From an uncultured Erysipelotrichaceae bacterium (lineage in GTDB: Bacteria; Bacillota_I; Bacilli_A; Erysipelotrichales; Erysipelotrichaceae): a DNA stretch of 10,045 nucleotides. Below, one piece after another: positions 1 to 6,513 of the stretch. A program made the position numbers and the translations under genes. Within the stretch, counting starts at the first letter, position 1, and each line of letters opens with the position of its first letter. The notes beneath the pieces were generated by a model, which saw only the letters and a program-made list of their open reading frames with translations, was not told the origin of the DNA and searched no databases. Location of the stretch: assembly GCA_900314345.1 (NCBI GenBank), contig OMUX01000122.1, positions 1-10,045 of the forward strand, given 5' to 3'.

Positions 1-490
1 ACAGTTCACTTAACTGTTCAATGGCATGTCTTCCGACAATGGCTTCCGTGCTCCAGTACAGTGCTCCGCCTAGTACAATGGTATTGATATTCATTTCTCC
101 CAGTCTTGAAAGATGCGGAACACCGGAAGTAACAACCGTAATGTTCTTCGCCTTGATGTAGGGAATCATTTCATAGGTTGTAGAACCAGCATCCAGATAC
201 ACCATCTGGTTGTCCTGGATCAGTCTTGCTGCAGTGAGACCGATCCTCTTCTTCACGTCGCTGTTCTGTGATTTCTTGATGATCATGCTCGGTTCATCAT
301 ACTGGGAGCTGGTTAACATGGCTCCGCCATGGTAGCGGGTAATCATGTTGAGTTCTTCCATGTCCTTGAGATCCCTGCGGATTGTTGCCCCGGAGATATT
401 CAGCATCCTGCTGAGCTCCTGGGCATCAATGGTTCCGTTGTGGTTCCGGATGATCTCAAGGATGTCATTCCATCGTTGTTCCTTGTGCAT
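1..490 (-). CDS. DeoR/GlpR-family transcriptional repressor, probable fructose-operon regulator (C-terminus cut by window edge)
   Basis: I read this ORF myself on the minus strand. It starts with MHKEQRWNDILEII at 490 and stays open to base 1, giving 163 residues of a family usually about 250 long, so roughly the last third is outside the window. Residues 3-57 form the DeoR helix-turn-helix; the recognition helix is in NISGATIRRDLKDME (31-45) and is followed by the typical ITRYHGGA. Residues 75-163 begin the sugar-phosphate sensor domain, with the ligand-loop motif LDAGSTTYEM at 99-108. The family represses sugar operons and is released by phosphorylated sugars. The divergent position next to fruK-fruA suggests the effector is fructose 1-phosphate or fructose 1,6-bisphosphate (inference). 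The ribosome site is weak (GAGAG a few bases upstream). The gene is commonly called fruR in this context, but no symbol is assigned because the protein is incomplete. Confidence 0.9.
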   Translation of the reverse strand, partial: MHKEQRWNDILEIIRNHNGTIDAQELSRMLNISGATIRRDLKDMEELNMITRYHGGAMLTSSQYDEPSMIIKKSQNSDVKKRIGLTAARLIQDNQMVYLDAGSTTYEMIPYIKAKNITVVTSGVPHLSRLGEMNINTIVLGGALYWSTEAIVGRHAIEQLSEL

Positions 491-510
491 ATGTTTTCTC
501 TCTTTTCTGC

Positions 511-538
511 ATCATAGCATGCATTTCATCATATGAAA
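511..538 (-). promoter_or_regulatory. Candidate promoter of the DeoR-type regulator (extended -10)
   Basis: On the minus strand TATGAT (516-511) matches the -10 consensus at five of six positions and is preceded by TGC (519-517), an extended -10 element. A weak -35-like TTTCAT lies 16 nt upstream (538-533). Transcription would start near 504, leaving a leader of about 14 nt before the start at 490. The TTTCAT/ATGAAA dyad covers the spacer and -35, so autorepression is plausible. This is a prediction from sequence only. Confidence 0.5.
524..538. promoter_or_regulatory. Inverted repeat TTTCAT-CAT-ATGAAA, candidate repressor operator
   Basis: Perfect 6-bp arms are separated by 3 bp. The site lies between the -10 and -35 elements proposed for the divergent regulator gene, where a bound repressor would block transcription. 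TTTCA-type half sites are common in operators of Gram-positive DeoR-family proteins, but the repressor that binds here is not shown by the sequence. Confidence 0.4.
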
Positions 539-547
539 GCGTTTAAC
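534..547 (+). promoter_or_regulatory. Near-match to a CcpA catabolite-responsive element (cre)
   Basis: TGAAAGCGTTTAAC matches the consensus TGWAARCGYTWNCW at the first twelve positions, including the central CG (540-541), and departs at the last two. It overlaps the -35 side of the proposed regulator promoter and lies about 130 nt upstream of the fruK start. Glucose repression of a fructose operon by CcpA would be ordinary in Firmicutes. The right half is degenerate, so this is tentative. Confidence 0.4.
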
Positions 548-612
548 TGCTCATTTGCTGATAAATTTTGAGCATTTGCTCATAAATGATAAGAACTTGG
601 TGAAATTGCTCA
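548..612. promoter_or_regulatory. Cluster of TGCTCA-like sites with a 14-bp palindrome and a 15-bp direct repeat upstream of fruK
   Basis: TGCTCA occurs at 548-553, 577-582 and 607-612, with a variant TGCTGA at 556-561 and an inverted copy TGAGCA at 569-574. The inverted and third copies form the perfect palindrome TGAGCA-TT-TGCTCA (569-582). The 15-mer CATTTGCTGATAAAT (552-566) recurs at 573-587 with one difference (CTC for CTG), a 21-bp period or two helical turns. Such phased repeats are expected for a regulator array controlling fruK-fruA, most simply the divergent DeoR-type protein. I could not place a convincing -35/-10 pair for fruK. Confidence 0.5.
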
Positions 613-672
613 GAATTCATTGAAAGCACTTTTTGCATATGGCAAAGTGTACTTGCAAGGAGGAAGAGATCC

Positions 673-1578
673 ATGATCTACACACTCACCTTCAACCCGT
701 CTCTGGATTACATTGTCCATGTCAATGGCTTCAGAACAGGGACAGTCAACCGTACAACATTTGAAACAATCTACGCAGGAGGAAAGGGAATCAACGTTTC
801 CATTGTCCTCAGAACACTGGGCTATGAGTCCATGGCCCTGGGCTTCCGGGCAGGCCACACCGGAAACATGCTGTGTGATCTGCTCAAGGCACAGGATGTA
901 CACTCAGACTTCATTGAAGTCAGGGAAGGCTTCACAAGGATCAATGTGAAGATGAAGTCCGATGATGAAACAGAGATCAACGGCCAGGGTCCAAGGATCA
1001 CAGAGAATGACATTGCATTGTTAAAGGAAAAGCTCGATGCCCTGACTGACAAGGACACACTGGTCATCTCCGGCAGTATTCCAAACACCCTTCCGGATGA
1101 CATGTATGAGCGCATCCTGGAATGGCTCAAGGGAAGGAATGTGAGAACGATCGTGGATGCCACAGGCGACCTTCTGGTCAATGTGCTTCCTTACAGGCCC
1201 TTCCTCATCAAGCCGAACAACCATGAGCTCGGTGAGATCTTCCACACTACACTCAAGACCAGGGAAGATGTCGTGCCTTATGCAAAGAAGCTCCAGGAGA
1301 AAGGCGCACGCAATGTTCTGATCTCCATGGCCGGTGAAGGTGCCGTGCTTGTGGATGAAGAAGGAAACGTACACATGCATGAAGCGCCTAAGGGCAAGGT
1401 ACTCAACTCCGTTGGCGCAGGCGACTCCATGGTCGCCGGATTCCTGGCTGGATGGATGGACAAGCGTGATTATGAACATGCCTTCCGTCTGGGCATTGCC
1501 TCCGGCAGTGCAAGTGCCTTCTCACAAGGGCTTGCCGACAAAGAAACCATTACAGCCGTATTCAATACCATTCAGTAA
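673..1578 (+). CDS. fruK: 1-phosphofructokinase (PfkB family)
   Basis: The 301-residue product phosphorylates fructose 1-phosphate with ATP to fructose 1,6-bisphosphate in the cytoplasm, feeding PTS-imported fructose into glycolysis. It is a full-length PfkB-family kinase. The N-terminal MIYTLTFNPSLDYIV is typical of this subfamily, the sugar-binding motif AGGKGINVS is at 35-43, and the ATP/catalytic motif NSVGAGDSMVAGF starts at residue 245 with the catalytic base Asp251. The close relatives tagatose-6-phosphate kinase (LacC) and 6-phosphofructokinase B share these motifs; the fructose EIIABC gene 22 nt downstream decides for FruK. The start is fixed by a strong Shine-Dalgarno AAGGAGGA (657-664), 8 nt before the ATG. 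The upstream operator cluster and divergent DeoR-type gene indicate sugar-phosphate induction. Confidence 0.95.
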   Translation: MIYTLTFNPSLDYIVHVNGFRTGTVNRTTFETIYAGGKGINVSIVLRTLGYESMALGFRAGHTGNMLCDLLKAQDVHSDFIEVREGFTRINVKMKSDDETEINGQGPRITENDIALLKEKLDALTDKDTLVISGSIPNTLPDDMYERILEWLKGRNVRTIVDATGDLLVNVLPYRPFLIKPNNHELGEIFHTTLKTREDVVPYAKKLQEKGARNVLISMAGEGAVLVDEEGNVHMHEAPKGKVLNSVGAGDSMVAGFLAGWMDKRDYEHAFRLGIASGSASAFSQGLADKETITAVFNTIQ

Positions 1579-1600
1579 GTGAAAGGGAAAAGACAACATT

Positions 1601-3556
1601 ATGAAAATCACAGAACTCCTCAAGCCGGAAGCCATCAAGCTCAACGCCACGGCAACAGACAAGAACAACGCCATTGATCAGCTCGTTGAACTGCATGTCA
1701 AGGCAGGCAATGTCACTGACCCCAAGCTCTACAAGGAGATGATCCTCAAGAGAGAAGAAGAAGGAACCACAGGCATGGGAGACGGCATTGCCATCCCGCA
1801 TGCAAGAACAGAGGCTGTTGCCAATGCAGGCCTTGCCGCAATGACTGTTCCTGCCGGTGTTGACTTCAACTCCATGGATGGTTCGCCAAGCACACTGCTG
1901 TTCATGATCGCCGCTCCGGCAAACTCCAATAACCTGTATCTGGAAGTCCTCTCAAGACTTGCCATGCTGCTGACGGACGAGGAATTCACCAAATCCCTCA
2001 AGAATGCAAAGACAACCGAAGAGTTCCTGCTCAAGATCGACCTTGCTGAAAAGGACAGAGAGCTCAATGAGCTGAAGGAAAAGGAAGCAGCTGCCAAGGC
2101 TGCAGAAAGAGGCAATGCCTCCCTGCCGTATGTGCTTGCTGTTACAGCCTGCCCGACCGGTATTGCTCATACATACATGGCTGCTGAGAACCTCGAGAAG
2201 AAAGCCAAGGAAATGGGCATTGTGCTCAAGGCTGAGACACAGGGCTCCGTTGGTGCAAAGAATGTCCTGACACCGGAAGAAGTTGCCAATGCCAAGGGCA
2301 TCATCATCGCTGCCGACAAGAACATTGAGCTCGACCGTTTCGACGGAAAGCCTGTCCTTGTCACATCCGTTACCAAGGGCATCAATGAACCGGAAGTTCT
2401 CATCAACAAGGTTCTGAACAATGAAGTGCCTGTCTACCACGCAGCCGGCGGTGCCAGGAAGGAAGCTGTGCCAAGCGGTGAAAAGGACAGCACCTGGCAT
2501 GTCCTCTACAAGCACCTGATGAACGGTGTATCCCATATGCTGCCGTTTGTTGTCGGCGGCGGCATCCTGATTGCCATTGCCTTCCTGCTGGATGATCAGT
2601 CCATTGATCCTTCCAACTTCGGCATGAACACACCGGCAGCTGCCTTCTTCAAGACAGTCGGCGGTGCAGCCTTCGGCTTCATGCTGCCGATCCTGTCCGG
2701 CTACATTGCAATGTCCATTGCCGACAGACCAGGCCTGGCAGTCGGTTTCACAGGCGGCGCCATTGCAAGTGCCGGCTATAACTTCGCTGCTCTTGCCAAT
2801 CCTTCCGCTCCGGTCATCTCTTCCGGATTCCTGGGTGCACTGCTTGCAGGATTTGTCGGCGGCTATCTGACCAAATGGCTTGAGAAGGCATGCGACAAGC
2901 TCCCTGCTTCCCTGGAAGGCATCAAGCCTGTGCTTCTCTACCCGCTGCTTGGCATCCTGATGATCGGTATTGTCATGTATGCCGTCAACCCGATCATGGG
3001 TGCGATCAACACCTGGATGACAAATACACTGAACTCCATGGGCACAAGCAACCTGGTTCTTCTTGGTGCAATCGTCGGCGGCATGATGTCCGTGGATATG
3101 GGCGGCCCTGTCAACAAGGCAGCGTATGTCTTCGGTACCGCAATGCTTGCTGAAGGAACAGAAGCAGGCAAGATCATCATGGCTTCCGTCATGGTCGGCG
3201 GCATGGTACCGCCTCTGGCCATTGCCATCTCCACTTCCATCGCCAAGAACAAGTGGTCTGATGAAGACCGCAAGGCGGGTGTGGTCAACTACATCATGGG
3301 TCTCTCCTTCATCTCCGAAGGTGCTATTCCTTACGCAGCTGCTGATCCGCTGAAGGTTCTTCCTTCCTGCATCATCGGTTCTGCTGTTGCCGGTGCAATG
3401 TCTGCCGCATTCCATTGCGCATCCCCTGCTCCGCACGGCGGATTCTGGGTCATCGGCATCATCTCCAACCCGGTCATGTATGCTCTGGCTCTGGCTGTTG
3501 GCTCCATCGTTGCAGCAGTGATCCTCTCTGCCCTCAAGAAGCCGGTTCAGAAGTAA
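1601..3556 (+). CDS. fruA: PTS fructose transporter subunit EIIABC
   Basis: The 651-residue membrane permease takes up fructose and phosphorylates it to fructose 1-phosphate using the HPr phosphorelay. EIIA occupies about residues 1-148, with the phosphorylated His67 in GIAIPHAR. A charged, probably helical linker (150-170) joins it to EIIB, whose phosphocysteine is Cys184 in VTACPTGIAHTYMAAE. EIIC starts near residue 300 and contains several hydrophobic membrane segments, with the fructose-family signatures SIADRPGLAVGF and MGGPVNKAAY, and AAADP near the end. The EIIA-EIIB-EIIC order in one chain is typical of Gram-positive FruA; enterobacteria keep EIIA on FruB. The gene follows fruK by 22 nt in one operon. 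Its ribosome site is weaker and longer-spaced (AGGGA about 12 nt upstream), which may lower its translation relative to fruK. It appears intact. Confidence 0.96.
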   Translation: MKITELLKPEAIKLNATATDKNNAIDQLVELHVKAGNVTDPKLYKEMILKREEEGTTGMGDGIAIPHARTEAVANAGLAAMTVPAGVDFNSMDGSPSTLLFMIAAPANSNNLYLEVLSRLAMLLTDEEFTKSLKNAKTTEEFLLKIDLAEKDRELNELKEKEAAAKAAERGNASLPYVLAVTACPTGIAHTYMAAENLEKKAKEMGIVLKAETQGSVGAKNVLTPEEVANAKGIIIAADKNIELDRFDGKPVLVTSVTKGINEPEVLINKVLNNEVPVYHAAGGARKEAVPSGEKDSTWHVLYKHLMNGVSHMLPFVVGGGILIAIAFLLDDQSIDPSNFGMNTPAAAFFKTVGGAAFGFMLPILSGYIAMSIADRPGLAVGFTGGAIASAGYNFAALANPSAPVISSGFLGALLAGFVGGYLTKWLEKACDKLPASLEGIKPVLLYPLLGILMIGIVMYAVNPIMGAINTWMTNTLNSMGTSNLVLLGAIVGGMMSVDMGGPVNKAAYVFGTAMLAEGTEAGKIIMASVMVGGMVPPLAIAISTSIAKNKWSDEDRKAGVVNYIMGLSFISEGAIPYAAADPLKVLPSCIIGSAVAGAMSAAFHCASPAPHGGFWVIGIISNPVMYALALAVGSIVAAVILSALKKPVQK

Positions 3557-3578
3557 TCACAGCCAAAAGCATTCTTTG

Positions 3579-3609
3579 AAAGGTCTGCCGATCCATGGCA
3601 GACCTTTTT
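3579..3609 (+). terminator. Intrinsic terminator of the fruK-fruA operon
   Basis: AAAGGTCTGCC (3579-3589) pairs perfectly with GGCAGACCTTT (3597-3607) around a 7-nt loop, and a run of five T's (3605-3609) ends the structure. It begins 22 nt after the fruA stop codon. The sequence is A-rich on the 5' side, so it may also work in the other direction, but no leftward gene ends here. Confidence 0.92.
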
Positions 3610-3708
3610 CCTTCCCTTCACACACATTCGGGATTGCTTCCGCTTCTGTTCAGAAAGAATTCACACAGCATCGGTAATCTTCAGCATGTACAAAGGAGGA
3701 TGTACACC

Positions 3709-4965
3709 ATGAAGAAAGCATTCACGATGATCACAGCACTTGTCCTGCTTGCAGGCTGTGCAGAAAGCACAGCTGCCGTCAGTGCAGAGGCAGAAGAAAC
3801 CACAGTGTATACAACCTCTTCCAAAGAGGAGAATACAGAAAAGGAAGAAGACACAGAAGAAGATGATTCTCTGTATTCCGACAGGGACATGGAACAGGAG
3901 GCTGACCTCTCTGAGGCAAAGACCATCAAAGTCTCTGACAACCAGGATGTCAGTATTACAGAGGAAGGCGTCTATGTCATTACAGGGACAGCAGAGAATG
4001 TCACAATCACAGTCAATGCAGCAGAGGATGCCAAGGTACAGCTTGTCCTGGACAATGTATCCATTACAAACGAATCCAGGCCGGTCATTGAAGCACTGGA
4101 GGCAGACAAACTGTTCATCACAACAGCAGAGGGAAGCGAGAATACCTTCACTGTGAACCGTGCCTTTGAAACAGGCAATGGTTCCGATGCTGTTATTGAT
4201 GCAGGCATGGATCTGACAATGAACGGTCCTGGCACCCTGACCATTAACAGTGCAGGTGATGCCGTGTCTGCCGCAGATGATCTGACGATCACCGGCGGCA
4301 CCTATGTCATCAACAGCGGTGAGGATGGTTTTGAAGTCAATGATGTACTGGCTGTTGCGGACGGTACATTCACCATTGACGCAGGCAAGGATGGCTTCCA
4401 TGCGGAAAACAGTGATGATGATACGTTAGGCATCATCGTCATGGATGATGGTTCCTATACCATTAATGCCGATGATGACGGCATCCAGGGAAACGGTACA
4501 GTCACGATCAATGACGGCACCTATGACATTGATGCCGTGGAAGGCATTTAGGGAACAACCATCACAATCAACGGCGGCACGATTGCCATTGATGCAAGCG
4601 ATGACGGCATCAATGCCGCAAGGAAGTCCGCTGCCTACGATGTGGCAATCATTGTCAATGACGGCGACATCACCATCAACATGGGTGCCGGAGATACCGA
4701 TGCCATGGATGCCAACGGCTCCATCACCATCAACGGCGGCAATATCAACATCACCGGCAGTTCCGCCTTCGACTATGACACCACAGGCACCCTCAACGGC
4801 GGCACAGTCACAGTCAATGGACAGCAGGTCACCCAGTTAACATCCTCCATGCCCGGAGGCGGCGGTATGAGAGGTGGTATGCAGAACGGCATGGGCAGAG
4901 GCATGAAGCCCAGTTCTGACACGACAACCGGCGCCACTCCATCCCAGCAGGGAAACGGTGTATGA
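3709..4965 (+). pseudogene. Secreted carbohydrate/calcium-binding beta-helix lipoprotein (Cthe_2159-like), interrupted by an in-frame TAG
   Basis: Reading starts at MKKAFTMITALVLLAGCAES, a lipoprotein signal with lipobox LLAG and lipidated Cys17. The start is supported by AAGGAGG (3693-3699), 9 nt upstream. An acidic, Glu-rich linker follows, then the SEAKTIKVSDNQDVSITEEG region and a ladder of repeats of the type ITINGGTY...DDGI (e.g. TVTINDGTYDIDAVEGI), typical of right-handed beta-helix proteins of the DUF4353/Cthe_2159-like group, known as surface calcium- and polysaccharide-binding proteins. A TAG at 4549-4551 ends the frame after 280 residues. The same frame then continues without shift as GTTITINGGTIAIDASDDG for 137 codons to TGA at 4963, with a Gly/Met-rich tail (PGGGGMRGGMQNGMGRGM). 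The repeat pattern predicts EGIEGTT at the stop, so a single GAG-to-TAG change is the simplest cause. Alternatives are readthrough, a functional truncated protein, or a sequencing error. No good internal restart is seen. Confidence 0.8.
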
Positions 4966-4998
4966 CAGACAAAGCGGCATCCACTGCCGCTTTGTCTG
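4966..4998. terminator. Perfect hairpin between convergent genes, probable shared terminator
   Basis: CAGACAAAGCGGCA (4966-4979) pairs perfectly with TGCCGCTTTGTCTG (4985-4998) around a 5-nt loop. It starts directly after the TGA of the rightward lipoprotein frame and ends 5 nt before the stop of the leftward transglutaminase-like gene. No clean T-run follows on either strand, so it is not a textbook intrinsic terminator. Its position in a convergent junction still makes termination or 3'-end protection the likely role. Confidence 0.65.
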
Positions 4999-5003
4999 CA
5001 TGT

Positions 5004-6389
5004 TCACCTTATTCTTTCAGATCCTGTCACTGTCTTAGTGTATGCACAGTCCAGGATCTTTTCTTCTTCATACTCTGCTTCGCCAACCTGATTGTCATAC
5101 GGATCAGCGCGAAGATACCTTGGCTGTATATTGTCAAACTGTGCCTGGAAGGAATTGTTTGCCACCATCCGGAAGGGATCGAGGTTTCCGAAGTAGAACC
5201 TTCTTCTCCACTCCTCTCCTTCATCATATGCATGCCCGCCATAGGAAGGATCACAGAACAGCCAGCCATACCCGTCGATCCAGAACTGTGCCCAGTCATG
5301 GTTGCCGGCAGCTTCATGTCCTGTGGTAAGACCGGACTGCCATCTTGCAGGAATGCCTGCAAGCCGGCAGAGTGTGATGAACATCAAAGCTTTGACACCA
5401 CAGTCACCCTTATAACCAACGGCTGCGTATTCCGGGATTTCCTCCACAGTGGCATAGGGACGCATGAAAGAATACTTCACCCTGGCGGTGATGTAATCAT
5501 AGAAGGCTCTTGCCTTCTCCAGAGGGTCTTCAATATTACCGGCAATCTCCTTTGCCAGTGCCTTCATGTACGGTGTGAACTGAATATGCGGCAGCAGTTC
5601 TGATGTATCCTCTGCACATGGTGCAGGGGAATTCTCTGCATAGACAATAGATCTTTCTCCCCTGTTCCAGAGATCCGCATACCTTGCGGTCACTGTCCAT
5701 GCATATTCCGCAGAGAAGACATGGTTTTCCTTCATATCCTCTTCAAAACAGATGGTTCTCTGTCTTGCATGTTCATCGGCAAGGATTCCGTTTGTTGTCA
5801 GGATCTGAATCCCGGAGATCTGTTCCGATGCCCTTGGCACCGGAAGCCAGACACGCACACGGCCTGGATGGAATACCTCATCCTTGATCCGGTATTCTGC
5901 TTTCAGTGAAAAGCGGTATGATACCGGCCTTCCGGTATCAGCCATTTCCTTTACGACATCTTTCACAGGATCTTCCGGTTCTGCCTGGTCTCTGTTCAGA
6001 AGTACATCCGAGCGCTTCTTCAAAGCAGGATCTGTCATGAGTGTTTCAGCCGTACGATGAAAATAGTGCTCTTCTCCGTTGACATAGATCCAGTCAATCC
6101 GGCCATTGTCCTTCAGATGTACAAATTCCTCTGCGGTGATATCAGGCAGTACTTCCTGTACTTTTGCAAGGCATTGTTCCTGCGTATACGGAAAATACAC
6201 CGGCAGTCTTGCAAGAATCTGCTTCTCCAGCCGCAGTCTTCGTTTCAGCAATTCACTGACATCCCTGGACAGCCAGACATCAATCAGTTTCTGTGCTCCT
6301 TCAAAATCTCCGTATTCCTTCTTGCAAAGGACATCCTCCGGGAGTGCATAGGCAAGTGTCACAAGATCTTCATATCTGAATATTTCCAT
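5004..6389 (-). CDS. Transglutaminase-like (papain-fold) domain protein, cytosolic, function unknown
   Basis: The product is 461 residues. The upstream in-frame ATG at 6404 is rejected because GAGGTG (6402-6397), which overlaps it, is an ideally spaced ribosome site for MEIFRYEDL at 6389. Residues 1-140 look mostly helical and charged and match nothing I recognise. Residues about 155-250 look like a beta-rich region preceding the core (SYRFSLKAEYRI, RVRVWLPVP). The transglutaminase core occupies about 270-385 and keeps the full triad: Cys330 in YKGDCGVKAL, His364 in GNHDWAQFW and Asp380 in LFCDPSYGG. Bacterial members of this fold are often cysteine proteases or peptide-handling enzymes. No signal peptide or membrane segment is visible, so the protein should be cytoplasmic. 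It has its own promoter and no operon partner. The substrate is unknown. Confidence 0.87.
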   Translation of the reverse strand: MEIFRYEDLVTLAYALPEDVLCKKEYGDFEGAQKLIDVWLSRDVSELLKRRLRLEKQILARLPVYFPYTQEQCLAKVQEVLPDITAEEFVHLKDNGRIDWIYVNGEEHYFHRTAETLMTDPALKKRSDVLLNRDQAEPEDPVKDVVKEMADTGRPVSYRFSLKAEYRIKDEVFHPGRVRVWLPVPRASEQISGIQILTTNGILADEHARQRTICFEEDMKENHVFSAEYAWTVTARYADLWNRGERSIVYAENSPAPCAEDTSELLPHIQFTPYMKALAKEIAGNIEDPLEKARAFYDYITARVKYSFMRPYATVEEIPEYAAVGYKGDCGVKALMFITLCRLAGIPARWQSGLTTGHEAAGNHDWAQFWIDGYGWLFCDPSYGGHAYDEGEEWRRRFYFGNLDPFRMVANNSFQAQFDNIQPRYLRADPYDNQVGEAEYEEEKILDCAYTKTVTGSERIR

Positions 6390-6418
6390 GGAAATACACC
6401 TCATTCTGTTTTGCCACT

Positions 6419-6447
6419 ATTGTTGACGGGATGTGATCCTGTGTCAA
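6419..6447 (-). promoter_or_regulatory. Promoter of the transglutaminase-like gene
   Basis: On the minus strand a consensus -35 TTGACA (6447-6442) is followed after exactly 17 nt by AACAAT (6424-6419), a four-of-six match to the -10 box. Transcription would start near 6412, giving a leader of about 22 nt that contains the GAGGTG ribosome site for the start at 6389. This supports the shorter start and independent transcription of this gene. Confidence 0.65.
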
Positions 6448-6459
6448 TTCCTTCGGGCA

Positions 6460-6501
6460 GAAGAAAAACGCCCTTTCTGCAGTTCATGCAGAATGAGCGT
6501 T
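6460..6501 (-). terminator. Intrinsic terminator of the flavin reductase gene
   Basis: Read leftward, AACGCTCATTCTGCA (6501-6487) pairs with TGCAGAAAGGGCGTT (6481-6467) around a 5-nt loop, with one A/A mismatch and one G-T pair. It ends in a T-run broken by one C (6468-6461). It starts 13 nt after the stop codon of the flavin reductase and separates it from the transglutaminase-like gene. A TTCTTTT run on the opposite side could give some bidirectional activity. Confidence 0.9.
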
Positions 6502-6513
6502 CTTTTGCGATCT

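Noticed and set aside
548..612. The repeats upstream of fruK as a CRISPR-like or mobile-element end
   Set aside because: The repeat units are short, unequally spaced and confined to a divergent promoter region with no transposase or cas gene; operators explain them better.
1952..3436. A long open frame (494 codons) on the minus strand, opposite fruA
   Set aside because: It is a shadow of the fruA reading frame. The predicted product is Cys/His/Asp-rich with no recognisable domain, while the sense strand encodes a complete EIIABC.
3595..3708. An earlier in-frame ATG that would extend the lipoprotein by 38 residues
   Set aside because: The ATG lies inside the fruA terminator hairpin and has no ribosome site. 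The start at 3709 has AAGGAGG at good spacing and directly gives a lipoprotein signal.
4642..4965. A separate small gene starting at GTG 4642 after the TAG
   Set aside because: The only SD-like sequence (AAGGAAG) is about 15 nt away, and the repeats run through from before the stop. It reads better as the disconnected end of the lipoprotein.
4962..5603. A 213-codon plus-strand frame opposite the transglutaminase-like gene
   Set aside because: It overlaps the stop of the lipoprotein frame and the hairpin, and its product is Cys/His-rich without domains. The minus strand carries an intact catalytic triad.
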